Source: Pirellulaceae bacterium
Lineage (GTDB): Bacteria > Planctomycetota > Planctomycetia > Pirellulales > Pirellulaceae
DNA length: 64,000 nt
NCBI GenBank assembly: GCA_023382975.1
Contig: JAHDXO010000021.1
Location: 1-64,000 of the forward strand
Direction: 5' to 3'
The position numbers and the translations under genes are program-made. The notes under the pieces are model-generated. The model did not search any database and was not told the origin of the DNA. It was given only the letters and a program-made list of their open reading frames with translations. Shown in pieces: positions 43,378 to 51,950 of the stretch. Position 1 is the first letter of the stretch; every line of letters starts with the position of its first letter.

Positions 43378-44577
43378 TTAGTTGTCCAGGTTGACATTCT
43401 GGCCGTCATCGCGAATCGCGATACGCAGCAGGATGGCAAAGTCCTGCGTGCCGGAGATGAACTGCACCGAGCCGTCAACAAACGCGACCAGCACGCCACC
43501 AGGATGCGGCGACTGCAACGGGTTGTTGTGGCCGAGGAAATCCCGGCAACCGGGCAGCGGAGTACCACCCAGCACCTGCTTGAGATCCGCACGGTAACGC
43601 ACCGTGGTGATATTGAACAGACCAGTGCTCGTCCAAGTACCCGGTGTGCTGCCAGTCGCGGTGAAGCTACCCGTTCCGGTGATCTGGGTGGCCGGAGTCT
43701 CCATGCCCGAGATCCAACCTCCCGCGATAGCGGTTCCAAGAGTTCCCTGGGAACCGGTCGCCGGAGTGAAGCCAGCGGAAGTGTTCCAGCCTGCGTGGCC
43801 ATGGAACGCGGTGGACACGGCACGGTTCTGATCGCGCAACCAGTCAGACTGCTCGCTCACAATCGCCGTGTTCGACGTACCATCGCTGCAGCCAGCAATG
43901 TTGATGTGCTGTGACGGAGGAAGCATGCCACTGCTGGTGGCAATCGAAGTAGCCGGAGTAGCAATTCCTTTGTGCTGATTCACGTAAATCCGATTGGAAT
44001 TCGGAGCCCAGTTCGCAAGAAGCGAATTATCGTAGTCAGTCGAAGGAGTAGCACCGGTGATGTCGCACCCGCCCGCGATGCCGACGTAACTCGGCAAGCA
44101 GATCGGACCCGTCTGGGTTTCCATCACCGGAATCGGGCTGGACGGACACCGCATGACCTCGGGCACCAACTGAGAAATGGTCGTCGTGCCAACCCCGGAG
44201 GCAGCCTGGCTCATCGAGCCCGCAGTGAAGATAAAGGGCCCACCTGCAAGTCCGCTGCGCTGAGTGGCCGCGATCTTGTCATAGATGTTCCGCTGTTCGA
44301 TGAACGGCAGAATCCCGTACCACCACGACGGCCCCATAACCGGACCACCGGTGACTCCAACCCGAGCCGGGGTGGCACCCATCGGAAAGACCTTGTAGGT
44401 GTCATGGTAGTTTTGCAACGCCAAGCCGATGTTTTTCAGGTTGTTGTTGCACTGAGTACGACGAGCCGCCTCGCGTGCGGCTTGGATTGCCGGCAGCAGC
44501 AATGCCACCAGAATCCCGATGATGGCGATCACCACCAACAATTCCACGAGCGTAAAACCGAGCCTCGACCTTCTCAT
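43378..44577 (-). CDS. DUF1559 pseudopilin-like protein
   Basis: A 399-aa protein with the shortest leader of the three (MRRSRLG), followed by FTLVELLVVIAIIGILVALLLP and REAARRTQCNNNLKNIGLAL. The central part is rich in Gly/Thr/Ser (e.g. TGTGSFTATGSTPGTW). The C-terminal motif is intact: SPHPGGVLVAFVDGSVQFI. GAAAGGA precedes the ATG; a strong promoter and a strong terminator flank it, so it is a single-gene unit and may be well expressed. Codon use is less GC-biased than its neighbours, in line with high expression or different origin. Confidence 0.92.
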   Translation of the reverse strand: MRRSRLGFTLVELLVVIAIIGILVALLLPAIQAAREAARRTQCNNNLKNIGLALQNYHDTYKVFPMGATPARVGVTGGPVMGPSWWYGILPFIEQRNIYDKIAATQRSGLAGGPFIFTAGSMSQAASGVGTTTISQLVPEVMRCPSSPIPVMETQTGPICLPSYVGIAGGCDITGATPSTDYDNSLLANWAPNSNRIYVNQHKGIATPATSIATSSGMLPPSQHINIAGCSDGTSNTAIVSEQSDWLRDQNRAVSTAFHGHAGWNTSAGFTPATGSQGTLGTAIAGGWISGMETPATQITGTGSFTATGSTPGTWTSTGLFNITTVRYRADLKQVLGGTPLPGCRDFLGHNNPLQSPHPGGVLVAFVDGSVQFISGTQDFAILLRIAIRDDGQNVNLDN

Positions 44578-44951
44578 AGAACAGTCCTTTCAAAAAGGGA
44601 AAAAAAGATAGAACAATCAAGCCAGCCAGTTCGTACAGGAACCGTCGCTACCCGGCGGTCCGGAGCCACGAACGTGCGCGCCGATGCAGCAACCATATCA
44701 AAGCATGATTTTCGGCGACTGTCAATCATCCTTTTCAAGAATAATCTCACCACATCCAGCTCTGCAAGCATTCTGCCGGTCGTCGCGTGCGAAAGTCTCC
44801 CTGTTGACCGAAGTTGCGGCAGATTCGGGTCCGCGGCTGGCCGCTAGACCAAACGTCACGCATCCACTGCCCTTTCGACCCCCGTTCGGCGCCCGGGGGC
44901 CACTTTCTCGCCGCGCGTCCACTGACCACGCACGACCGGCGCTGACCAACT
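44578..44951. other. Intergenic region holding the DUF1559 promoter
   Basis: No gene seen. It contains the leftward promoter at 44697-44725 with a ~110-nt leader, and otherwise no repeat or structure I recognise. Confidence 0.5.
44697..44725 (-). promoter_or_regulatory. Sigma70-type promoter for the third DUF1559 gene
   Basis: On the minus strand a consensus TTGACA (44720-44725) and TTTGAT (44697-44702) are separated by 17 bp; TTGATA at 18 bp is an alternative -10. Confidence 0.7.
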
Positions 44952-45944
44952 TCATCGCTCGACCACCCAGATGTTCTTAAACCGGAGCGGACAGCCGTGG
45001 TTCTGCAAAAACACAGGTCCAAGCTCCGGGCCTGGGCCAAGCGGTGCAGCGGTCGTCGATCGTTCGCCCGACAATTCCACATCGCGGTGGATTACGACTC
45101 CGTTGTGGCGCACCGTGATCCGCGGATTGGCAGCCAATTTGCTCTGGTCGTCGTAGCGGGCCCCAGTGAAGTCGATATCGTAGGTTTGCCACTCAAGTGG
45201 GGGCAGGCACATATTCTCGTCGGGGTCTTTGACCGAGTAGATGCCGCCGCATTCGTTGTTCTTGCCATCCAAGCCAAAGGAATCCAAAATCTGGACTTCG
45301 TAGCGTCCCTGGGCGTAAAACCCGCTATTGCTGCGTCCTTGTCCGCGGTCTTCGGGTTGGTAGGCCAAGCGGAATTCGAGATGGATCTGATGGTCGCCGA
45401 ACTTCTGCTTGCTGGTCACTCCTTCCATCAACAGCCCGTCGTCCGTGATCCGACCGCCCTGCCAATTGTCCAAGCTGGCTGCAGTTCCGTCGAATAGAAC
45501 GATCGCGCCCTCGGGCGGCTTGGCACCCAGCGTCGGACTCGATCGCGAGACCTTTGCCAATTGGCCGATTCGATTGCCGTCGGAGTCGAAAACCGTCAAG
45601 ACTCCGTCCTTCAGCACCGCCCTGCCCTGCTCGGCACCAAAAGGAATCTGGCCATCCTTTAATTCCCCTGTGGCGCGAACCGGAGTTTCCTTGTTCCAGC
45701 CATCGCCGGGCAGTCCACCGACGTAAGCGACCGCTTGAAAACGGCCCTTGCCTTCGGCAATCACTTGGACCCCCAGTCGAAGATCGTCATCACCGACCTT
45801 GCCGGAATATTCGCCCTGGTACGCGAAATCGGCATCGACTTGTGCCGGGTCCGTGTATTTCGGCCCGGCGGCCAGTAGCAGCGAGGAAACCAGCAGAATC
45901 TGCAGCGCTGAGGCAATGATAAACGTGCAACGGATGTGCGACAT
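44952..45944 (-). CDS. Exported 3-keto-disaccharide hydrolase-family protein (DUF1080)
   Basis: A 330-aa protein with a signal peptide (about residues 1-27). The first ~130 residues form a small beta domain; the C-terminal DUF1080/concanavalin-like domain shows IVLFDGTAASLDNWQG, HLEFRLAYQ, NSGFYAQGRYEVQILDS and the ending PVFLQNHGCPLRFKNIWV, all typical. Some DUF1080 members hydrolyse 3-keto-glycosides; no direct evidence for this one. AAAGGA eight bases before the ATG fixes the start and excludes a long upstream extension that crosses a tandem repeat. One GAGCAGGGCAGGGCGG word is read in frame as EQGRAV. Confidence 0.88.
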   Translation of the reverse strand: MSHIRCTFIIASALQILLVSSLLLAAGPKYTDPAQVDADFAYQGEYSGKVGDDDLRLGVQVIAEGKGRFQAVAYVGGLPGDGWNKETPVRATGELKDGQIPFGAEQGRAVLKDGVLTVFDSDGNRIGQLAKVSRSSPTLGAKPPEGAIVLFDGTAASLDNWQGGRITDDGLLMEGVTSKQKFGDHQIHLEFRLAYQPEDRGQGRSNSGFYAQGRYEVQILDSFGLDGKNNECGGIYSVKDPDENMCLPPLEWQTYDIDFTGARYDDQSKLAANPRITVRHNGVVIHRDVELSGERSTTAAPLGPGPELGPVFLQNHGCPLRFKNIWVVER

Positions 45945-45991
45945 TGTCGAGTCCTTTGTTGGGTAATCGAGGTGCGAAGGTGTCAAGACGT

Positions 45992-46034
45992 GGGTTATAG
46001 ATTGGGGGTTATAGATTGGGGGATTATAAATCAG
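45992..46034. repeat. Short tandem repeat, 14-bp unit
   Basis: GGGTTATAGATTGG occurs twice perfectly (45992-46005, 46006-46019), followed by a decayed third unit GGGATTATAAATCAG. A reverse relative, AATCTATAACC, lies near 46131. It sits in the gap between DUF1080 and floA. Confidence 0.85.
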
Positions 46035-46160
46035 TTGCCACAGATCGGGGGTTAAGAATGTGGCGTGGGTCACCAATGGACAAACGAGTCCGCTCTTGGC
46101 AAGGCATCCATCCCAACGCATTTATAGCCGGTAATCTATAACCAACTGATTCCCGGCGGT

Positions 46161-47177
46161 TCAAGCTGCTCCGTCCGTGTAGAATCCGCCGCGGCGGAAC
46201 GCCTCGGCCATGGCCAGCGGCACCTCGGCTTCGGCCAGAACAAGTCGGGCGCGGTTTTCGGCGACCTTGGCCCGGTTCTCTTGCTCGGTCGCGACCGCTT
46301 CGGCGCGATGGCGCTCGGCCTCGGCACGCCGTTTCCGGGTGTCGGCTTCGGCCTGGTCGGCTTGCAAGCGGGCACCGATGTTCTCGCCAACGTCCACGTC
46401 GGCGATATCGATCGAGACGATCTGGAACGCAGTCTGCGAGTCCAGGCCCCGGGCCAACACGGCCTTGGTGATCCGATCTGGGTTTTCCAGAACTAATTTG
46501 TGGCTTTCGGATGAACCGATCGCAGTGATGATGCCTTCCCCGACTCGGGCGATCACTGTCTCTTCCGTCGCTCCACCGATCAACTGCTCCAGATTGGTCC
46601 GCACGGTCACTCTGGTTCGGACCTTGAGTTCCACACCGTCCTTCGCGATGGCGCTGAGCGTGGTCTTGCCGCTGCGCTGCGGGTCGGGACAGTCGATGAC
46701 CTTCGGGTAGACACTGGTTTGGACTGCGTCCAGAACGTCGCGTCCGGCCAAGTCGATCGCCGCCGCACGGTCGAAGTCCAGATCGATGTTCGCCCGATGC
46801 GCCGCGATGATCGCCCGCATGACGTTCATAATGTTTCCGCCCGCCAAGTAATGGGCTTCCAGCCGGGATGTGCTGATCCCCGTGCGGCGATTGATGTCCA
46901 GGCCCGCCTGGGCCGCCATCACTTTGGCCGTGATGATCACGGTTGGCTTGACTTGCCGGAAGCCCATGCCGATCAGGCTCAACATGCTGACATCGGCCCT
47001 GGACATGAACGCTTGGAACCACATCTTGCCGTAGACGGCGGCGACGATGACGAACACCACCAATAAAAACACCAGAACCAACCCGACGACGGCCCCGATG
47101 ATCCAGGTCCAATTCAGGTCATTCACCGGTACGTCCTGTGCGAATAACCATGGCAGCGCATCGATCTTGGCCCACAT
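46161..47177 (-). CDS. floA: Flotillin-like protein FloA
   Basis: A 338-aa membrane scaffold of bacterial lipid domains. After a short N-terminus with WTWIIGAVVGLVLVFLLVVFVIVAAVYG as a hairpin or single membrane segment (about residues 25-52), the sequence follows the YqfA/FloA family: ADVSMLSLIGMGFR, GLDINRRTGISTSRLEAHYLAGGN, VKVRTRVTVRTNLEQLIGG-like, VGEGIITAIGSSESHKLVLENPD and an Ala/Glu/Arg-rich coiled tail (ADTRKRRAEAERHRAEA). GGGGAGACGATGCG before the ATG fixes the start. The NfeD partner usually found beside floA is not adjacent. Confidence 0.95.
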   Translation of the reverse strand: MWAKIDALPWLFAQDVPVNDLNWTWIIGAVVGLVLVFLLVVFVIVAAVYGKMWFQAFMSRADVSMLSLIGMGFRQVKPTVIITAKVMAAQAGLDINRRTGISTSRLEAHYLAGGNIMNVMRAIIAAHRANIDLDFDRAAAIDLAGRDVLDAVQTSVYPKVIDCPDPQRSGKTTLSAIAKDGVELKVRTRVTVRTNLEQLIGGATEETVIARVGEGIITAIGSSESHKLVLENPDRITKAVLARGLDSQTAFQIVSIDIADVDVGENIGARLQADQAEADTRKRRAEAERHRAEAVATEQENRAKVAENRARLVLAEAEVPLAMAEAFRRGGFYTDGAA

Positions 47178-47408
47178 ATCGCATCGTCTCCCCGTTACGA
47201 GAATTGAATCTCCTGCGAAAAAAACGTACAACTGCTCGATCATAACCTACCAGTTCGGTCGAAAACAGCCTCTCGTCCGGCAATATGTGGAAAAACGCTT
47301 GGTCCGACCAAGACTGGGACAGGCACCCTCGGGCGTTACCGATTCCCAGGATGTGCGACGGGTGACCGGATGTCCGTTTCCGTTTTGTTAAGGTCTGGGG
47401 GGAAGTCG

Positions 47409-48548
47409 ATGCATACGACATCAGCGCCACGCAACTGGCCGCTCCGTTTTTTGCTGTTGGCGTTTGCGGCGTTGTTCCTAGGGTACGTGTTCGTTGGGCC
47501 CCTTGTCACGTCTCGGGATGCCTCGTTCCAGATGCGGTTTTTCGAAGCGGTGATCGCCGTCTGGTTCTTCTTTTTCGGTGCCAGCCTCGGCAGCTTTCTG
47601 AATGTGGTGGTTTACCGGACGCCCCGCGGGTTCTCCCTGTTGGGATCTTCGTTTTGTCCCAAGTGCAAACACGCCATCCGATGGCACGACAACATTCCCG
47701 TTTTCGGGTGGATCAGTCTACGAGGTCGGTGCCGGGACTGCCACTCGACCATTGCGGGTAGATATCCGTTGATCGAGGCGATCACCGGGCTGATGGTGCT
47801 GGGCTTGGCGGTTGTCGAACTCTTCTGCCGCGGAGCGAACCTGCCAAGCCGAACATCTGGGGGATATCCCGGGTTGTCGTGGTTGGCCCAGCAAGTACCC
47901 TGGGATCTGGTTGCCACGCTGGTCGCTCATACTGGGTTGCTTTGTATTCTGCTCAGTTGGGCATTGATTCGCCGGGACGGTCATCGAGTGCCACGGGGAG
48001 TTCTGCTGTTCGGGCTGATTTTCGGACTGGGGCTGCCTGCCCTCGCGCCGGCGGTCCAGCCGGTTGCGTGGATTGCCGAACGGCCGCAGTGGCTGGCGGA
48101 ATGCGCTTGGTCTCAGAGGTTTGACACAACGGTGGTTGGCGGACTGATCGGTTTCACGTTAGGTGGCGTCCAAGCGCTGGTATCCCGAGTTTGGCGGAGT
48201 CGCCGGGAACCCGTCCCATGCGGCTTGCTCGACTTGGCAGCCGCGGTCGCGTTGGTCGGTGCCGTCCTCGGCTGGCAGGCCGCCGTGTCGACGACCCTAC
48301 TGGCAGCCAGCATACGGGTGATCGCTTCGACGGTCACGGGAGGCGTCTTGTCCCGGAACGCCAGCGATGCCTGGATTTTCTTGGTTCCGGCGACTTTTCT
48401 ACAGATTCTGGCGTGGTCGGCACTGGAGGGTTTGGCAAGTTGGCCGGGCGCCCAGACGACCCCCGTCGGAGCCATCGCTCCCGTCGCGCTGGCGATGTAC
48501 TTCGCCGTGGTGGCCAGCTACGTGGAATCGCGACGAACCTTGGAGTAG
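47409..48548 (+). CDS. Prepilin peptidase (A24 family), divergent
   Basis: Predicted to cleave and methylate prepilin-type leaders, plausibly those of DUF1559 proteins. The 379-aa membrane protein has the N-terminal methylase domain with GASLGSFLNVVVYR and four zinc cysteines (C83, C86, C108, C111). The first catalytic aspartate is D190 in LIRRDGHRVP. The second, normally in GxGD, appears as GLLD (D275) followed by LVGAVLGWQ, so the aspartate is kept but its preceding glycine is Leu. It has an extra C-terminal hydrophobic region and is longer than typical ~250-290-aa enzymes. GGGGGGAAG before the ATG sets the start. Confidence 0.85.
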   Translation: MHTTSAPRNWPLRFLLLAFAALFLGYVFVGPLVTSRDASFQMRFFEAVIAVWFFFFGASLGSFLNVVVYRTPRGFSLLGSSFCPKCKHAIRWHDNIPVFGWISLRGRCRDCHSTIAGRYPLIEAITGLMVLGLAVVELFCRGANLPSRTSGGYPGLSWLAQQVPWDLVATLVAHTGLLCILLSWALIRRDGHRVPRGVLLFGLIFGLGLPALAPAVQPVAWIAERPQWLAECAWSQRFDTTVVGGLIGFTLGGVQALVSRVWRSRREPVPCGLLDLAAAVALVGAVLGWQAAVSTTLLAASIRVIASTVTGGVLSRNASDAWIFLVPATFLQILAWSALEGLASWPGAQTTPVGAIAPVALAMYFAVVASYVESRRTLE

Positions 48549-48556
48549 AATCATCT

Positions 48557-48582
48557 GCTGGAGTTCACGCTTCAGCGTGTGA
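48557..48582. repeat. Copy of the GGAGTTCACGCTTCAGCGTG repeat
   Basis: A forward copy between the prepilin peptidase stop and the FmdB-like gene, 20 bp before the latter's start and close to its ribosome site (AAGGAGG). Confidence 0.85.
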
Positions 48583-48601
48583 GGAAGGAGGTTGCGAAGA
48601 G

Positions 48602-48895
48602 ATGCCCAGGTACGTGTACGAAGTGGTTTCCGAGTCCGGGGAACCAGGAGAACGGTTCGAAGTCGTTCAAGCGATGACCGATCCGCCGTTGACGACACAT
48701 CCGACGACCGGTCAAACGGTGCGCCGAGTGTTCACGCCGCCTTGGATCGCCGGAAAATACTCGCCCATGACGGCGGAGAGAAGCGTGGGCGACGACAAGA
48801 AGCTGGAGCGGCTGGGCTTCACCAAGTACGTGAAATCGTCGGACGGCACGTACGAGAAGACGGTGGGCAAGGGGCCCGATCTGCTGCGGAAGTGA
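48602..48895 (+). CDS. FmdB-like protein without zinc-ribbon cysteines
   Basis: A 97-aa protein that follows the FmdB/CxxC_CxxC_SSSS layout (MPRYVYEVVSES..., FEVVQAMTDPPLTTHP, VRRVFTPP) but has no cysteine at all, so the two zinc knuckles are absent (the second reads THPTTG). The C-terminal ~40 residues, LGFTKYVKSSDGTYEK, match an extension seen in some planctomycetal family members. AAGGAGG lies upstream of the ATG. Function unknown; a zinc-binding role can be excluded from the sequence. Confidence 0.78.
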   Translation: MPRYVYEVVSESGEPGERFEVVQAMTDPPLTTHPTTGQTVRRVFTPPWIAGKYSPMTAERSVGDDKKLERLGFTKYVKSSDGTYEKTVGKGPDLLRK

Positions 48896-48991
48896 TTGCC
48901 CGGCCTGCGGTTAAAGTTCGCGGAAACCGTGTCATTCTCCATCGCGGGCTGCGCATTTCGGCCATTCGTGCGACGGTTCGGCAGCGCCGTA

Positions 48992-51670
48992 TCAACGCAC
49001 GCCCGATCGGTCTTCGAAATGGAGTTCGCCGAACGCATTCGGATCGTCAAGGCGGCGCATTCCGGCGGCCGTGGACCAAGCGGATAGATTGAGTCGCTGC
49101 GGATCGGCGCCGCTCCGAGACGCGCGGCCGACGTTTCCGCGCCAGAAGGTGCCGGACTGAGGCGCGGCGACGCCGAGCGTCTTGAAGGGAACCGTGATCA
49201 GCGCCGTCCATGCTCCCCCGTCTGCTGCCACGCGGGTTTCGCAATTCCAGTCGCCGCTCCAATCGGGATCAAACTGGCCGTAACGCGGGTCCATCGCGTC
49301 GCTGACGAATCCGGTGGCGGCATCCTGCCTCGCGGCGTCTTGCGGGCCGACTCGAAACCGGTAAGCGACCGGACTGCCCGCGACTGGCGACAGAAGCACT
49401 TCGATCGCTTCCGTCTCGCCGTTCGCATCGGCCCTCTGCGGAGCCGCGGGCAGATTGCTGTCGATGCGCACGTACAACCTTTGGTCGTCCGCCAGGGCGC
49501 GCAGCGTGGTCTTTCCCGTCGGCAGAACCGCGTCCACCGCGCTCGGCAAGGCGGTCAGCTCGGACGCTTCCGACTGGGAAAAGACCGCCGAGTCCAGCGT
49601 CAGCGGCCCTTCGACGAGGCGAACCGTCAAGCGTTTCGCTCCCGGCAGCGGAGCGGCTCGTACCGCGGCGGTGTCCCAGTTGACGCACGTGCTCTCGAAT
49701 GGCTCCTGGTAGTTGTTATAGGCCAGACGCAGGTGGCTGGCGCTGTGCCCGGCTGGCGGAAACATCACGAGCGCCCAACCGTCCGAAGCCGGCACGGCGC
49801 GTCCGCGCGGGTCGTAGTACGCGGCGATCCGAGCGTTCCGGGCGTCGATCGCATCCAACAGACGGTCGCGCGAGGCCAGATCGGGCTGGATTTCGTAAGC
49901 GTGATACAGATGCACGACGCGAGCCAAGTCCTTGACGTAATCGAACTCGCGGCGCACCAGCGCCAGACGCGACTTGACCTTATCGGTACTGGCCTTCTGC
50001 TCCGCCTGGGCCAAATGGGATTCCAGGGATGCGAGCAGCGGCGGGGGGTAGAGGAACGCCAGCAACTGAAAGGGATCGCTGACCGTCTTGCGGCGACGGC
50101 CTTCGGCCGGTTGATAGGTCCAGGCCGGACTGCGGGTGCCGAGGTAGTCGGAGTACAGTGTGATGCCGTGGTAGAGTTGGTCGTAGAACTGCCGCATGTG
50201 CCAGGCCGATGGGCCGCCGAACGCGGCGTCGATGAACTCCGGCACCAGATCCTTGGCAGACAGACGTTCCGGATCGTCGAACATTCGGCCCATGGTGTAG
50301 TAGACCGGTCCTTCGAGTCCGTACAGTGCGCCGGGACCGTCGCGGTAGAACGACTGGATGTGGTTGGCGGCCAGTCGCTTCGCCTGGGTCTCGACATGGC
50401 TCGGCGTCCGCATCGGGGTATAGCGAGTGCCGAGATTGGGACACCAGTTGTACAGATAGCCGGTGAAGCCGCCCGGCACCTCGTAGCCGCGCCACGGCGC
50501 GATGTCCTCCTCGTTGGTTCCCGTCAGCATGATCTTTGTGTTCGCCGGGAACTTTGTGAATGTCTTCGGCGGCAGCGCGGTTTGGATGTAGGACATAATC
50601 GTCACCTGCTTGCCCGGATGCGAGACCAGCAGACGCTCGGCCAATTCGGCGTGGAACCGCCAGATCTTCTCGCCCCAGTCATCCCCCGTGTCGTACAACT
50701 TCGCACAGCCCTCGCATTGGCACGGGCGAAATCCGTCGGGTTGGCCCAGATCGACCGACAGATAGCCGCGGTCGAGCCAGCGGCACAAGTCGGCGTAAAT
50801 CAGTTCGCGCACCGCGGGATTCGAGATGCAATACTGTCCGCGATCGTCCAGCAACCGCTGGCCACCAACCAACGCGAAATACTCCGGATGCGACTCGCGG
50901 TATTCCTCCACGGGCACGGCACGCTCCCAGGTATGGCCGCCAAACACCTCGTCGACGCGTGGAAAGCGGTTGTTGGCCAAATCGTAGAAGCTTCCGCCGG
51001 CCGGGTGGGCCGTGTTGAACGCGATCGTCGGAGTATGCTGCGCGTCCAGATCGTCCGGAACGGCGATTGTCGGCGCGGGCAGGAACTCGATCGCTGGCGA
51101 GGCCAGCAGATCGATCTGCGCCGCCGCTTTGACGCTCTGGTACGGAGCCAAATCCGGATACAGGAAACGAGTTCCCGCGTACTGCCGCACGAAATCCGCC
51201 ACGCCTTTGGCCGTCCCGATCCGGTCCCATGTCGGTCGTCGCGAATTGTCGGATTGGTCAGGCGCCGGGTGATCGCGGCCGGCAATGATCACCTCGCGCT
51301 GCTCGACGACGCGATGGACGTACCCCCATCCCGGTAGCGCCGCGACGTCGATTCCGTGAGCCCGTGCAAAGGCCGTGTTTCCCAGATAGATCGCCGGGCG
51401 CTGCGGATCGCGTGCCGACTCGGCCACAATCGGCAGCGACTCGACCGCCACTCCGTTGGCGACAAACGCCGTCTGCAGCAGTCGCGCCGCCTGCTGCAGA
51501 CACTCGCCAATCGCGGACGTGGGCGAGGTGTCGGGCACGACGATCTGATACTCGCACTGGCCTTCGGCCGCCAGCACCACTTCGGTCGCGACGGCTTCGG
51601 CAGTCGGGCAGCACAGCGCGGCCGCGATCCACGCCGCCGCAGTCCACTGGAAGTTCTTCAAGATCTTCAT
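48992..51670 (-). CDS. Exported DUF4838 protein with C-terminal CBM9-like domain
   Basis: A large exported protein of 892 aa with a signal peptide (about residues 1-29). The N-terminal region resembles the GH67-type alpha/beta domain, including PAIYLGNTAFARAHG and RHDRGP-like ADFVRQYAGTRFLYPD; the DUF4838 core follows (HPEYFALVGGQR, CISNPAVRELIY, LGQPDGFRPCQCEGCAKLY). Residues ~700-890 look like a CBM9/DOMON beta-sandwich (LYVRIDSN ... GTFWRGNVGRAS). DUF4838 proteins are presumed glycoside hydrolases, but the activity is unproven. GGAGAACCAACGGC precedes the ATG; a long in-frame upstream extension overlaps the divergent ThuA gene and is rejected. Confidence 0.87.
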   Translation of the reverse strand: MKILKNFQWTAAAWIAAALCCPTAEAVATEVVLAAEGQCEYQIVVPDTSPTSAIGECLQQAARLLQTAFVANGVAVESLPIVAESARDPQRPAIYLGNTAFARAHGIDVAALPGWGYVHRVVEQREVIIAGRDHPAPDQSDNSRRPTWDRIGTAKGVADFVRQYAGTRFLYPDLAPYQSVKAAAQIDLLASPAIEFLPAPTIAVPDDLDAQHTPTIAFNTAHPAGGSFYDLANNRFPRVDEVFGGHTWERAVPVEEYRESHPEYFALVGGQRLLDDRGQYCISNPAVRELIYADLCRWLDRGYLSVDLGQPDGFRPCQCEGCAKLYDTGDDWGEKIWRFHAELAERLLVSHPGKQVTIMSYIQTALPPKTFTKFPANTKIMLTGTNEEDIAPWRGYEVPGGFTGYLYNWCPNLGTRYTPMRTPSHVETQAKRLAANHIQSFYRDGPGALYGLEGPVYYTMGRMFDDPERLSAKDLVPEFIDAAFGGPSAWHMRQFYDQLYHGITLYSDYLGTRSPAWTYQPAEGRRRKTVSDPFQLLAFLYPPPLLASLESHLAQAEQKASTDKVKSRLALVRREFDYVKDLARVVHLYHAYEIQPDLASRDRLLDAIDARNARIAAYYDPRGRAVPASDGWALVMFPPAGHSASHLRLAYNNYQEPFESTCVNWDTAAVRAAPLPGAKRLTVRLVEGPLTLDSAVFSQSEASELTALPSAVDAVLPTGKTTLRALADDQRLYVRIDSNLPAAPQRADANGETEAIEVLLSPVAGSPVAYRFRVGPQDAARQDAATGFVSDAMDPRYGQFDPDWSGDWNCETRVAADGGAWTALITVPFKTLGVAAPQSGTFWRGNVGRASRSGADPQRLNLSAWSTAAGMRRLDDPNAFGELHFEDRSGVR

Positions 51671-51777
51671 GCCGTTGGTTCTCCGCTGATGGTCGCGTTT
51701 TCTGATGGTTCCAGGCATCGACAACGGTTTGCGTCCGAACGGCTTCCATCCTAGCACGAACGGAGCGACAAAAAGAG

Positions 51778-51800
51778 CATGCTGAAGCATGAACTCCAAC
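51778..51800. repeat. Reverse copy of the GGAGTTCA repeat
   Basis: CTGAAGCATGAACTCCAAC, an inverted copy, in the divergent gap between the DUF4838 and ThuA genes. Confidence 0.8.
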
Positions 51801-51950
51801 AGGACTTCGAGCCCGGGGAAACGAGAAGCCCGGCGGAGAGCTTGGTGCGAGAACTCGAATGCGTGGATGGAATTGATTATGCTACAGCCAGTGTCTTCGG
51901 CCGTTTTCGGTCGCTGGCTGCCATTACATCTTTCCTTGGAGGAATCGACG

